Shown: positions 1 through 9,580, counted from the first letter of the stretch. The stretch is 64,000 bases of DNA from Taibaiella sp965229095 (GCA_965229095.1 OZ245855.1:3410001-3474000), one strand, 5' to 3'. Notes: generated by a model not told the origin, from the sequence alone. Numbers and translations are program-made.

Positions 1-3000
1 ATCTCGTCGCCGCCGATCATAGGCTCATAGCTGGCTACACCGCTGCTGATCGGTATGCCATTATCCAACAGGGTGGTATAATCGTATGTACGTCCGAACG
101 ACGCTTCCTGGCCATTGGAGGTCATCTCGTTCCAGGAATCTTCCAGCCGCAGCTCTTTTACCCTGCTGCCACCGCCGATCTTGGTATAGCCCGGTGTATT
201 AAGCTTGATCCACGACTTGGAAATATTGAACTTCTTGGCCAGGCCATTCTTTACAAAGCGTACATTGGCGTTCTGGAACAGGGTAAGCATTTCTTTCGTC
301 GCGGCAACAAGGCCGTTGAGCACTTCCATATCGCCGGGATCGCCTTCATTGTAACCGGGATAAATAATATGAGGCAAATAGTACCTTCCCGTATTCAAAC
401 CTGCAAGGGTAACAGGATTCAGTTGCTTGCCGCTATTGCCGCCGGCACTCTCCCGCTTCACTTTGACATACCCGTAATTAGGATCATTACAGATACCCAT
501 GCTCTCGACCTTTGCATAACCTTTGATATGCTCATACTTGTTGCGCGCCGCTATGTCCAGGTTGAAAGAGAAATAAAGCATATCGGAACCATCAAGGTAA
601 TTTTCCCGCAGGCTCCTTCCCTTGATTTCTCTTGTTGTGTCGCGCCTAAAATAAATATGGTCATACGGCTTGTCGATATCTTCGTAAAGCTCGCTCTTGG
701 GCTCGTAATTCGCATTGGAGCCTACCCCCGCAACTTTGAACATCTCCATGGTACGCTTGTCCTGGACATAACTATAATCGTCTGCTTCAAATTCGATTTT
801 CAGGCGGCCTCCCGATGGTAACTTGATTTCCCTGAGGTGCCAGCTGGAAGCATTGGCATTGGCTTCTGTCTTGTTTTGGTTGACGTAAGGAAATTCATAG
901 TTAGTCAGCGCAGCATTGTTAGCTTTATAGTTGCCCCAACGATCTTTTTCAGCAAAGTTGTATGGCTTGTTATTGGTTTCATCATATTTGAATACATAAG
1001 GATTCATCAGGCTTTTATCCGAATTGCCGTAACGGAAATATATTCTTTTCAAGGTCAGTTTCCCGTTCTGGCCGGCGGCGCCAGGTGTGAGGTGATTGGG
1101 AACGCCGGGACAAAGGGAATAATCATACGCGAAGACCACGGTCTTTATGGGGATAGCGCTAGCCTGGTTAACAAAACGGTCGTTTTTGTTATAGAGCTTA
1201 ATAGAATCCAGCTTATAGGAAAGCGAGTTTGCCGATTTTGCAGATTTTAAATAGCCGTCAACATTGGCGAGGCTATTAGGGAAATTATTATCTACAGCAG
1301 CAATTTTCTTGGTACCTAACCCATCATTTCTCGGGCTGGTATAGAATTCCGCAATATAGTTTTTGGTTTCGATGGAATGCATATACCACATCTCTTTGGA
1401 GCCCATGATATATTGTCCTTTATCGTCTTTACTATCGGACCAGAAACCTGGTTGGTATTGGGCGCTGTCGGTACCTGCCTGGTAAGGTGCTATCCAGCGG
1501 AAATCGGAATCGCAAAGGGAATAGTTGAATTTAGTGTAGGTTCCCGGATCATCCTCTGTAGGTCCGTCACCCGAAATATCGGCGTAATCGCTCGACAACA
1601 CTGCCGTAAGCAGGTAACTGTGTGCAAATGCAGGGGTATAGGTCGCCTGGAAATAATTTTCACGGCCACTTGTATTGGCAGGACTTTCCTGGGCAGCGGA
1701 ATATTTTACCAAACCGGATCCGATGTTTCGCTCGGCTTCCTCTACACTGAACGTAGCTTCTTTCTGTAAATTGTTCATAGCCGGAAGGCCATATACATAT
1801 CTTCGTCCATCCGGCAATACCTGCGTCATTTCGGCTACGTGATGGCCTCTTGCCTTATTGATCGTAGTACCTGTCCTGGCTCTTTTCGTGATCAAGCTGT
1901 TTATGTTCAAAAAAGCATTCCGGGGATAGTTCTCGATACTGTCGCTCAGGGTTACATGCCTACGGGCCTCCTGGTTTGTTTTTATGGACAGATAATTCGA
2001 CCTCGCCGAACGATTTTCCACCTCGCTGTAAGTAGAGGGTACTTGTCCCAGGGCAGTGCCGGAACTATTTTTCACCTGGCCGCTTCCATCAAGATAAACT
2101 GGTGCATGATTGGCTAGGGAAGCAGCATCCTGCTGAACATTATACGTAAGTTCGCCCCCCTGCTTGAAGTACACATTTTCAAAAAGGGATTGTTTCTTGT
2201 TTTCAAGGAACTTCTTTTTATACCAGCCGCCGGACTCTACTTTGCTGCGGTAAAAAGTAGCATCGGTACCCAGCTCGAAGAGCCCTCCCATACCGATACC
2301 TACACCTACTTCAAGACCAAAGCTGTTACTATTGGAGCTGCCAGTCACCAAGGGATCGTTTATAGAGCCTATATCGCTTCTTACCGCACGAAAGGTACCT
2401 CCCGTGCCTTGTCCGTTGATACCATAGACATCATAAGTCATACTGCTCAGCGGTAGGTTGGTCAGGGTATTATTATACATCCCGTCTTTCTCCCTGCTGA
2501 AATCCATGATACCATTGTCACCGGCATTCTGGGCGAAAAGATAACCGTACGACGGTAATGAACCGTTAGACACATGAGTCAATTTGCTTCCGGTGACTGT
2601 TGTACTGAAGTTGGGATAGGTAAACATAGCTTCCAGTCCTAGCTTGACACGAACAGAAAATGCATTCATGATCGTGGGATTGGTTACCACAGCCACATAA
2701 TTCTGAAGACCAATGGGAATTGTGGAGCTATAGCCAACCGGCAGCCCAGCATTTACACCAAAGGAGATCGCCTTCATCCCGCTGCGGGTATTATAGCCTG
2801 TACTTCCGTTCAATGAAATATTACCCGAGCCGCCTGTTTCCGCATTGGCAGTCTTAAATCCCAGACTGCCCGAAACACTCGCCCCATCCAGGGAATTTAC
2901 ATCCATACCGATCCCGACGCTTGCAATTGGAGTAGAAAAAGAAGCACCCACGTCAAATCCGACACCGACTCCTTTGTAGTTATTGTAGTTTATAGATTGC

Positions 3001-3455
3001 CCTACATCGACGCCGATACTACCGGCACCAAGCACTTCAAAACCCACACTGGCGCCTAGTCTGAGGCTGTAATCCTTCTCCGGTTTTACCTTAAGATATT
3101 TATTGAGGGTATCTCCGTTGAAATCATCCGGGACACCACGTACATTACGATTGATTTCTCCCGGGTTAATATTCCATCCGAGCCCCACCCAGCTTGCCTC
3201 TTGTTCGATATTGACCCCGCTGTGATAAGAAATGTTGATCGGGTATCCTTCAACATCCATGAGCGGTATGTTATAAACAAAATCCCCCGAAAAAAGGTCC
3301 ACCATTTCTGTGGTGCCGACAGGTTCAAAGCTTTGCACCTCTGGCTGGGAAGAACCGGAGGTAAGCGCGAATACACGGGTTGCAGGAGCAATAACCTGAT
3401 ATCCCATGACGCAAATCATAACTTTAGCTGTAAACCGTACTATTCTGCGTTTCAT
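1..3455 (-). CDS. Very large secreted RHS-associated-type protein, N-terminal 1151 residues (runs off left edge)
   Basis: This open frame starts at ATG 3455 and stays open to the window edge, so only the N-terminal ~1151 residues are visible. It begins with a signal peptide (basic MKRR, hydrophobic stretch, likely cut after VFA near residue 30). Phrases typical of a large Bacteroidota family of giant secreted proteins follow: QEASWVGLGWNINPG with GVPDDF near residues 85-110, LPDGRRYVYG, HLREIKLPSGG, and SGVASYEPMIGGDE at the very edge. I recall this family being linked to RHS/SpvB-like proteins; no RHS core repeat is visible here, so its presence further left is inference. It is the last visible gene of a five-gene operon and starts 6 bases after the lipoprotein stop. 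The cargo or toxic activity, if any, lies outside the window. Family confidence is good; function is unknown. Confidence 0.8.
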   Translation of the reverse strand, partial: MKRRIVRFTAKVMICVMGYQVIAPATRVFALTSGSSQPEVQSFEPVGTTEMVDLFSGDFVYNIPLMDVEGYPINISYHSGVNIEQEASWVGLGWNINPGEINRNVRGVPDDFNGDTLNKYLKVKPEKDYSLRLGASVGFEVLGAGSIGVDVGQSINYNNYKGVGVGFDVGASFSTPIASVGIGMDVNSLDGASVSGSLGFKTANAETGGSGNISLNGSTGYNTRSGMKAISFGVNAGLPVGYSSTIPIGLQNYVAVVTNPTIMNAFSVRVKLGLEAMFTYPNFSTTVTGSKLTHVSNGSLPSYGYLFAQNAGDNGIMDFSREKDGMYNNTLTNLPLSSMTYDVYGINGQGTGGTFRAVRSDIGSINDPLVTGSSNSNSFGLEVGVGIGMGGLFELGTDATFYRSKVESGGWYKKKFLENKKQSLFENVYFKQGGELTYNVQQDAASLANHAPVYLDGSGQVKNSSGTALGQVPSTYSEVENRSARSNYLSIKTNQEARRHVTLSDSIENYPRNAFLNINSLITKRARTGTTINKARGHHVAEMTQVLPDGRRYVYGLPAMNNLQKEATFSVEEAERNIGSGLVKYSAAQESPANTSGRENYFQATYTPAFAHSYLLTAVLSSDYADISGDGPTEDDPGTYTKFNYSLCDSDFRWIAPYQAGTDSAQYQPGFWSDSKDDKGQYIMGSKEMWYMHSIETKNYIAEFYTSPRNDGLGTKKIAAVDNNFPNSLANVDGYLKSAKSANSLSYKLDSIKLYNKNDRFVNQASAIPIKTVVFAYDYSLCPGVPNHLTPGAAGQNGKLTLKRIYFRYGNSDKSLMNPYVFKYDETNNKPYNFAEKDRWGNYKANNAALTNYEFPYVNQNKTEANANASSWHLREIKLPSGGRLKIEFEADDYSYVQDKRTMEMFKVAGVGSNANYEPKSELYEDIDKPYDHIYFRRDTTREIKGRSLRENYLDGSDMLYFSFNLDIAARNKYEHIKGYAKVESMGICNDPNYGYVKVKRESAGGNSGKQLNPVTLAGLNTGRYYLPHIIYPGYNEGDPGDMEVLNGLVAATKEMLTLFQNANVRFVKNGLAKKFNISKSWIKLNTPGYTKIGGGSRVKELRLEDSWNEMTSNGQEASFGRTYDYTTLLDNGIPISSGVASYEPMIGGDE

Positions 3456-3461
3456 AATACA

Positions 3462-4076
3462 TTATTTTATCTCCAATGGAGGTAGTGCTTCAATATCGTG
3501 TTTACTAAAATTTGCTTTCAAAAGCAGGTTGTTCATGATTCTGTCATTGAATACCACCTGCCAATCGTTACCACTATCACATACCGGGAAAACGGCCACT
3601 ATGGTATTGACAGGCGACAAATCCATGTGGTTTTCGTATTGGTAGCTGGAAGGTGGATACTCCATACCGTTGCAGATCATACGCAAGTCTGCCCCTGCCC
3701 TGAATTCATAATATTTTACCCGTTCTTCATACACTGCATTATTTGCCGCATTGAATTTCAGCACGGAAATATTGCGGTCGGCTACCTTTTGATCAATGAA
3801 TACAAAAACAAATCCTTGCAGCTCCTTCAGCCGTTTTTCATACCGGGCTTTATCTATCTTTTTCGTTTCGGGATCATAGCAATCCTTCCATGCCATGGCT
3901 TCGGCCGTATTGACCCGGAACGTGTAGCTGATATTACCGGCAGTTACGGTCTTATGCAATGCTTCCGCCTCTTCCAAAGCCTTTACATGATCCCGTCCAT
4001 TAGTTTTCCCCGTACAGGATGCCAGCCCCGATACAATAACTATCAAGAGGGCTGTAATTTTAATTGCCTTTATCAT
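3462..4076 (-). CDS. Putative lipoprotein of the giant-protein operon
   Basis: A 204-aa protein with a clear lipoprotein signal: MIKAIK, a hydrophobic stretch, then the lipobox LASC, so it is probably anchored to a membrane after export. The mature part is mixed alpha/beta with several aromatic residues, and I recognise no family. Its start overlaps the end of the upstream Skp/OmpH-like gene by 17 bases, and its stop lies 6 bases before the giant protein start, which implies co-transcription and probably translational coupling. Position suggests an accessory or maturation factor for the giant secreted protein; that is inference from context only. Confidence 0.8.
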   Translation of the reverse strand: MIKAIKITALLIVIVSGLASCTGKTNGRDHVKALEEAEALHKTVTAGNISYTFRVNTAEAMAWKDCYDPETKKIDKARYEKRLKELQGFVFVFIDQKVADRNISVLKFNAANNAVYEERVKYYEFRAGADLRMICNGMEYPPSSYQYENHMDLSPVNTIVAVFPVCDSGNDWQVVFNDRIMNNLLLKANFSKHDIEALPPLEIK

Positions 4077-4539
4077 AAACCTGGTTTGCGTATTTGATCA
4101 ATTCGTCCGTAACATCTCTTGCCTCGGTAGCGTACAATACAGTACCCATACCATTGGCACCGATGAGCATATCTATTCCTTTTTCTTTACCAAACTTGTT
4201 AATAATAGGATTCAGCCGTTCCCAGGCCTTTTGATTGATTTCTTTATTGATGGCTGTGTAAGCCTCTGCAAGCCTTTGCCGGCCTTCTGCGGCCAATTGC
4301 TGCGCGTGCTCATCGGCAGGGTTTGCTTTATAGATTACTTCTACGCTGTCAAGTTGGCTCTTCAATTGCGTGAGGGTTCCCTGCCCCATCTTTTCCAGCT
4401 CGACCTTAAACTTGTATCCGTTAAAGAGCCGAATGGCATCAGCGTAGACAATCTTCTTTTCGCCATTTCTGACCAGGAAATAAAATATACCAGACACCAG
4501 GACTATACAACCAAGGAAGGCCATTACTATTCTTTTCAT
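4060..4539 (-). CDS. Skp/OmpH-like periplasmic chaperone
   Basis: A 159-aa protein with an N-terminal hydrophobic segment (residues 4-23) followed by a Skp/OmpH-type body: a short beta start (KIVYADAIRLFNGY), a long charged helical stretch at roughly residues 45-110, and a C-terminal part (IGANGMGTVLYA then DVTDELIKYAN) like the end of OmpH-family proteins. Skp/OmpH proteins hold unfolded outer-membrane proteins in the periplasm on the way to BAM. No good cleavage site is visible, so it may stay membrane-tethered. It lies 8 bases after the TANFOR-like gene and overlaps the lipoprotein gene by 17 bases. A dedicated chaperone inside an operon with a barrel and a giant surface protein suggests it serves their export. 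Confidence 0.75.
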   Translation of the reverse strand: MKRIVMAFLGCIVLVSGIFYFLVRNGEKKIVYADAIRLFNGYKFKVELEKMGQGTLTQLKSQLDSVEVIYKANPADEHAQQLAAEGRQRLAEAYTAINKEINQKAWERLNPIINKFGKEKGIDMLIGANGMGTVLYATEARDVTDELIKYANQVYDKGN

Positions 4540-4547
4540 CAGGACTA

Positions 4548-5675
4548 TTATTTTTTTATATAAAGGGGATTGACATAGATAAACGGTATGCTGTAGGTAG
4601 CGTTCTTACCGGTTGTTACCTTCATGACATAAGTTTTCAGGTGCTTGAGTGTTGCTTTGTCGGGGAAATCCAGGTCGATGTAATTGGTACCGGGCTTTAA
4701 AGGGTAAGTCGTTGTTTTAAAAGAAACCTGTTTACCCTCTTCTGTTATCAATTCCAGGCGCAACGTGTCGGAGGAAGCATAGCTTTTGTACTTGAGTTTC
4801 AGCGTATCGATGCCGTATACTTTGGTATTCCCCGTTTGGGTCGTAAAATCATAATAGGATTGGTCGGTTGCTACCGCCACCAGCAAGCTATCTTCAATAA
4901 TGGTGAACTTCCAGGGTTCGGCGCCGCCAAGCAACAAGCCTTTGTAGTAGGCATCTACCGTCCAGGCATAAGGTTGGTTCTTCTGTAATGGCTTACCGTA
5001 TACAGGATACACAATGCTCATCTGCGCCAGGTTTTTCTCATCATATACCGGGTTGTTGCGATTGATAGCTGCCGATGGATTCTGGCCTTCCTTCATCTCC
5101 GCCACACGGATACGGTATTTCAGCTCCGAGGCAAACGGATAGTTCACTGTCCAGCTCAGCATCGGGTTATACTCGTATATTTTGGCGCCGTTCTCCGGAT
5201 CGATCAGGTTGATCAGAAATACATCCTGGGATTTATGATACACACATTCGTCATACACCTTTCCGGGAGTTGACTCATTGAGATTGTAATCCGGTTTTAC
5301 GGAAATGCAATATTCATAAATACCTTCGGGCAGCTTTTTGTACCGTTCGAATAATTCGCGTAATGCCTGGGACGAATACTCAAACTGTGGCTTTACAGTA
5401 TTCACAGGTATGGTGTTCATTCCGGGCTGCAGGTCATACTCGAACCGGTAAGTAATCCGCAGATCAGAGTTACGGAACTTGATGGTTCCCCTGATCAGGG
5501 AACGGCTGCTCTTCTTGAGGCCCGACTGGATCTGGAAACTGAGCAGGTTGTCTGGTGTAAGATCCACACCATCAACCATAGCCATATTCACAAAAATTTC
5601 GCCTTGCGCCCTGCTATACCAGCCATTCAGTACAAGCAGGAAAGCCATAACTATTATCCGCCAACAATGTTTCAT
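4548..5675 (-). CDS. TANFOR-like secreted protein
   Basis: Counted from ATG 5675 (MKHCWRIIV), which gives a normal signal peptide ending near SRAQ; an upstream in-frame start 36 bases earlier is possible but would add a poor leader. The mature 350-residue protein has features I associate with TANFOR-type Bacteroidota surface proteins: KLPEGIYEYCISV near residue 130, a block where LINLIDPENG leads into MLSWTV, EMKEGQNPSAAINRNNP, and PLQKNQPYAWTVDAYYKG followed by EPWKFT. These read as tandem beta-sandwich modules. It sits between the 984-aa barrel gene (38-base gap) and the Skp-like gene (8-base gap). Cell-surface or periplasmic location is likely; molecular role unknown. Confidence 0.7.
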   Translation of the reverse strand: MKHCWRIIVMAFLLVLNGWYSRAQGEIFVNMAMVDGVDLTPDNLLSFQIQSGLKKSSRSLIRGTIKFRNSDLRITYRFEYDLQPGMNTIPVNTVKPQFEYSSQALRELFERYKKLPEGIYEYCISVKPDYNLNESTPGKVYDECVYHKSQDVFLINLIDPENGAKIYEYNPMLSWTVNYPFASELKYRIRVAEMKEGQNPSAAINRNNPVYDEKNLAQMSIVYPVYGKPLQKNQPYAWTVDAYYKGLLLGGAEPWKFTIIEDSLLVAVATDQSYYDFTTQTGNTKVYGIDTLKLKYKSYASSDTLRLELITEEGKQVSFKTTTYPLKPGTNYIDLDFPDKATLKHLKTYVMKVTTGKNATYSIPFIYVNPLYIKK

Positions 5676-5713
5676 AAAATGATATTTAGAATTTCGTATA
5701 AAAGTGTACAAGA

Positions 5714-8668
5714 TCAGTTTCTGGATAATTTTGTTTTAAACCGCCAGGCTAATTCGATTCCACCGGCATACAATTGTTTCCAGCCGAGCACCTCCGTTAG
5801 CCTGTAATTAGTATACCTGAAATTTGCCCTTATCATAACCCGTAATTTTTCGATGTTGTAACCACCGCCTACGAAGGCCCCGTAACGGCCAACCATGGCG
5901 TTGGCCAGCGCAATGTCTGTACCGGCAGTCAGCATCAAGGCTCCCGCCAGGTTGCCGCTTGCAGATACACCGGCGAATTTTGAATTATTAAATGCCGGAT
6001 AAGCTGTTTCTATAAAATCTGTGTTGATCTTCGAACTACCGAGGTTCAGGGAAAGCACGGTCGTTTTATAAGAATAGATGGCATTGAACTGAACCAGCGT
6101 GCTGCCATATCTTACCGTGTCCATAGTGCTGGTATTCCTGTTGTACAATAGAGTAAAGCGCACTGCCCTGTTTTGTCTTTTGATCTGGTAACTTGCTTTG
6201 CCGGTCCATACTTCTCCCAGTATAGGCTTCTGCTCTATATTAAGGGTATCGTTAAAGCTTCTGAAGGTAGAGAATGGCTTGTAGGCAATAGATATGGAAG
6301 GATACCGTTTGGAATGTGTAGCCAGGTTAAAGCCCCATTTGGTATTATTCCCTTTGGATGAAAAACTGTTTTGAATAAGGTAATTATACTCCACCCCTAC
6401 GGTTAGGAAACTGTTGAACAGATCGCCCTGCCCGCTTGCCCTCAATCGTTCTGTTCCAGACATGAGTACGGGCAGCGTATTGTTTTCAAAAGACTTGCCG
6501 GCATGTTCGTACGCTGCTTCTATATTGATATTATTGACGGGGATATACCCTTCCACTTTGATATTATAAGCCGACTTATCATGGAAAGAAGATTGCGCTT
6601 TTGCCGCTTCCGACTGGCCTTGCTTATTGGACATAGCATATTCGCCGGAAGCTGTAACAAATTTTGTAATCCTGCCATTATAGGTAGCAGAGATAATGTG
6701 TACGGGATTACGAAAACTGGGCATAGAAGCCGAAACGTCTTTAAAGAACCCGCCATCGCTCAACAGTTTCTTACCGGGCGAATAGCCATAATACACTAAT
6801 CCCAATTTTTGCTCCAGCAACGGCTTCAACAAAATCCTGCCGCTATACGCTTTATATCCTTCCACATTACCATCGCGATCTATATATTCCGTTTTGCCGT
6901 AGCTCCCGCCAATCTCTGCAAACCCGATATCGTAACCCGCATCCACACCTTTCAGTATTTGTCCCGACTGGGTATAATCCGATACATATTTGGGAAACAT
7001 ACCGGCATCAAAATTGGTAAGACCGGCAATCATATTTTTGGTTTTGCTTTCTGGCAACAGGCCAGAAGCTTTTTTTGCCAGTTCCTTGTAAGAGGTCTGA
7101 TCTATGTTTTGCAGCTCTTTGCTTTTACCATAAGCCAGTAAGGAATCGTAGTAAGACGTGTTCCTGTATTGGTTCAGCAAAGCTTCGTATTTCCGTATCT
7201 TCTGTTCCAGCTTTCGGATGCGTTCGTATTGAACCATCGCTTGCCTGTAAGTCTCTTCTGCTTTCTGTTTCGTCCCGGTAATTTTTTGTTGTGTCTCATT
7301 AAGATTTTTTCCTGCCGCCGTGTGTTGTGCAGAATCAATCAGTGTTTCCTGGAGCTTGTCCTTTTCTTCGCCGGCCTTACTAAGCAAAGTTGCTTTCAGT
7401 TGTTCTTCATTAAGTGCCGCGACATCTGTTCCGGGCAGGCTTACCTGTTCTCTCAGCTCTGTTATCGCTTTATCCTTTTCCGCTTTCAATTCGGTAATAA
7501 GATGACCGTAGATCATATCAAAACTTCCCCCCTGGGCAATAGTCTGCTCGTATCGTTTGTTATAACTCCCGATCAGCTTCATCAGTTGCTCCTTGGCCTT
7601 CGCCGCATCATATTTAAAATGCACAAAGCTGGCCTTTGCCTTCCTGTTTTTATCCTGTGTGGTATAGTAACCCGAAATGCTTACGGGTATATCCAGCAAC
7701 GGGAATTCCAGCGAGCCCCTTGCTTCGTAGTAGTTATTGTCTTGTTCGGCATACTCCTCTTGATCATTACTGAAATTGGCCGATAAGGCTATTTCTCCGG
7801 CCAGTTCATTGTGCTCCTTGCTGTTCTTTTTCAGCTCCCGGAATTGCGACAACAACGATTGGTAATCGCCCAGATTGTTTTTGGCAAGTGACCCGAGATT
7901 ATTTTCAAGTGCATCCTGCTGCTCGTTCAATTGCTTGCTGAGTGCTTCTTTCGCATCCAGTTCATATCTGCCCATAAACCAGTTATCGGCGTACAGGTCA
8001 ATGATCTCCTTGCCATCCCGGTTGTATCGCGTTGCGGTTAACCCCCTTTTTTTAAAATACCGGTCCATGCGGATCCTGGATCGCTCCATGGCATTGGCAA
8101 CCTTGTCTGCAAAAGCGGAAACTGTATTTGAGGAGGGTAAAAAACTATGGGTTGCAGGTTGCAGCGCCTGATTAATACCTTTCCTGAGGGAGGAGGTCAT
8201 GGATAGCACACTGTCGGTTTCTCTCAGAAAAACCTGTTGATACACCCCGGTATCCTTGTTGCTTTTTACAGAAAGGAAAACCTTGTAGCTGCCGGGAGGT
8301 ACAAGATCTGTTTTACGAACGACCGTAGCAAAAGCAGGCAGCAGGTAGTAGTCATCGGTCGTTTCCTGGAAGGCAATAATCAATTTTTGCGTCCCTGCTT
8401 TTATTTTCCGGGAAGACCGGTGACGGAATATTAATAAACTATCTCCTTCATGGTTATAACGGTAACAAGCCAGGTTTACATCGGCCTTTCCCTCTTCCTT
8501 TGTTTTAATATAAATATCCTGGCAGATCTTTTGGTGATCAGTATATATGAAGTCGGTATGCGCAGAAGAAATACCCGGTAACGAATCGGGACGTTGCCAT
8601 GCCCGACCTTGCTCACCCAAGGAGAGCAGCAGGAGAAGGATAACGACAAGCCTGTACCGGTTAGCCAT
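5714..8668 (-). CDS. Outer-membrane beta-barrel protein with coiled-coil insert, first gene of the operon
   Basis: Read from ATG 8668 (MANRYRLVV), which gives a signal peptide ending near GRAW; a TTG 21 bases upstream is in frame but less likely. Of 984 residues, the first ~170 are a beta-rich N-terminal domain. Residues ~185-600 hold long charged helices (for example the stretch from LITELKAEKDKAITELREQ through YERIRKLEQKIRKYEALLN), interrupted by a short beta segment. From ~590 to the end come alternating short aromatic strands typical of an outer-membrane barrel, finishing with IELAWRFKTKLSRN. No plug, TonB box or POTRA motif is evident. As first gene of an operon with a Skp-like chaperone and a giant secreted protein, it could be a dedicated translocation or display barrel; that is inference. 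Confidence 0.75.
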   Translation of the reverse strand: MANRYRLVVILLLLLSLGEQGRAWQRPDSLPGISSAHTDFIYTDHQKICQDIYIKTKEEGKADVNLACYRYNHEGDSLLIFRHRSSRKIKAGTQKLIIAFQETTDDYYLLPAFATVVRKTDLVPPGSYKVFLSVKSNKDTGVYQQVFLRETDSVLSMTSSLRKGINQALQPATHSFLPSSNTVSAFADKVANAMERSRIRMDRYFKKRGLTATRYNRDGKEIIDLYADNWFMGRYELDAKEALSKQLNEQQDALENNLGSLAKNNLGDYQSLLSQFRELKKNSKEHNELAGEIALSANFSNDQEEYAEQDNNYYEARGSLEFPLLDIPVSISGYYTTQDKNRKAKASFVHFKYDAAKAKEQLMKLIGSYNKRYEQTIAQGGSFDMIYGHLITELKAEKDKAITELREQVSLPGTDVAALNEEQLKATLLSKAGEEKDKLQETLIDSAQHTAAGKNLNETQQKITGTKQKAEETYRQAMVQYERIRKLEQKIRKYEALLNQYRNTSYYDSLLAYGKSKELQNIDQTSYKELAKKASGLLPESKTKNMIAGLTNFDAGMFPKYVSDYTQSGQILKGVDAGYDIGFAEIGGSYGKTEYIDRDGNVEGYKAYSGRILLKPLLEQKLGLVYYGYSPGKKLLSDGGFFKDVSASMPSFRNPVHIISATYNGRITKFVTASGEYAMSNKQGQSEAAKAQSSFHDKSAYNIKVEGYIPVNNINIEAAYEHAGKSFENNTLPVLMSGTERLRASGQGDLFNSFLTVGVEYNYLIQNSFSSKGNNTKWGFNLATHSKRYPSISIAYKPFSTFRSFNDTLNIEQKPILGEVWTGKASYQIKRQNRAVRFTLLYNRNTSTMDTVRYGSTLVQFNAIYSYKTTVLSLNLGSSKINTDFIETAYPAFNNSKFAGVSASGNLAGALMLTAGTDIALANAMVGRYGAFVGGGYNIEKLRVMIRANFRYTNYRLTEVLGWKQLYAGGIELAWRFKTKLSRN

Positions 8669-8689
8669 GGTGATAGGAAGTCTGATCAA

Positions 8690-9490
8690 TCGGGTTAAGA
8701 AAATGAACAGCTAAAAGCACGCTTCAAAACAACAAATCTTATTAGAAACCTTTATCAAATAGCATTAATAACAAATATTAAAATTGCAATGAGTTAGACA
8801 AAAATAATATTCGAATGTTAATAACAAAACATTATTTTAAATATTTTTAAAAAAATACATCATGACAAATTATGACATTTAAATTTTTACATCATATATT
8901 ATCTTAAATTGTTAATAAATTAATAACAAAGGTTTATTTTATGCAAAAGATCATTAAAATGGCTCTTCCATATTTCAGGAACTGTTGGCAGGGTTTGCTA
9001 CAATCGTTTATTCGACGAAGGTCCTGCTGCATTTTATCAGTTATCAAGGTTTTGTCTACTTTTGGATAGCCTTTTTAAAAGGAGACGGCAGGGACAATTT
9101 CACCTCCTTTATGGCATAGCTAATTTGTTCACTGATTGCCGAATTACTTTGCTTGTTGATTACTTTTTCATGCAGGAGCTCCGTCCCATTTATTACGGTA
9201 ACAGGTCTCACTCATGGTACCGGGTGTTTATGCTTTTACTTCGCTTTTTACTTTGTGTTTGCGCTCTGAATGCAGATGAATGGGATTATTATGGTATTTC
9301 TGCTTTGCCTATGTTTTGCGAGGCCGGTTCCTTGATTTGTTACCGCTGGAAAACAACAATGAGGGAAACATTTTCTGCGCTTGGGTTGCCAGCCACAATG
9401 CCTTCCCCGTACCGGCTCCGGAAATCGTGTAGCGGCCCTACGCCACGGGACCACCGCACCGCCAAAAAATGAGTTAAACCCTTGTAAATA
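8690..9490. other. Gene-poor intergenic region between divergent operons
   Basis: About 890 bases separate the two divergent starts (8668 and 9581). The first 300 bases (8700-8990) are very AT-rich and have no coding character; they presumably hold the promoter of the minus-strand operon, although I see no perfect TAnnTTTG there. The part from 8990 to 9480 is less AT-rich. Open frames on both strands in it (9062-9472 plus, 9248-9529 minus) have protein composition unlike real genes, so I do not call them. It could be a decayed gene, a repeat or an untranslated RNA, since a perfect -7 box at 9057 and a terminator at 9491 bracket it. Confidence 0.6.
9057..9064 (+). promoter_or_regulatory. Possible promoter -7 box of an orphan transcript
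   Basis: TACTTTTG matches the Bacteroidota -7 consensus TAnnTTTG exactly, but there is no TTG at the usual 19-23 base spacing upstream. If used, the transcript would run to the hairpin at 9491-9526 and carry no convincing gene. Confidence 0.25.
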
Positions 9491-9526
9491 AAAAGGTCGG
9501 CGATCATCCGGGATCGCCGACCTTTT
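9491..9526. terminator. Strong bidirectional terminator-like hairpin
   Basis: Perfect 15-bp stem (9491-9505 with 9512-9526) around a 6-base loop, with A-rich and T-rich edges built into the stem, so it could stop transcription in either direction. It stands 55 bases before the ATPase gene start and no recognisable gene ends at it. It insulates the downstream operon from upstream readthrough, or ends a small RNA. Confidence 0.75.
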
Positions 9527-9537
9527 CAAATTTAAAC

Positions 9538-9545
9538 TACATTTG
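9538..9545 (+). promoter_or_regulatory. Promoter -7 box for the SEDS-PBP operon
   Basis: TACATTTG fits the Bacteroidota -7 consensus TAnnTTTG. It lies 12 bases after the hairpin and 36 bases before the ATG at 9581, a normal distance. No clear -33 TTG is present, because that position falls in the hairpin. Placement supports transcription of the operon starting here. Confidence 0.45.
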
Positions 9546-9580
9546 TTTCGTATTTCATTCAGATAAAATCATTACCGAAA

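Noticed and set aside
3498..4097. 199-codon plus-strand frame
   Set aside because: Antisense to the lipoprotein gene, which has a good lipobox and operon coupling.
9062..9472. 136-codon plus-strand frame in the intergenic region
   Set aside because: Composition rich in Arg, Cys, Leu and Tyr with no domain, no ribosome-binding site and nothing coupled to it; more likely untranslated or decayed sequence.
9248..9529. 93-codon minus-strand frame
   Set aside because: Its start lies just past the right edge of the hairpin at 9491-9526, and its text looks like a translated non-coding repeat.
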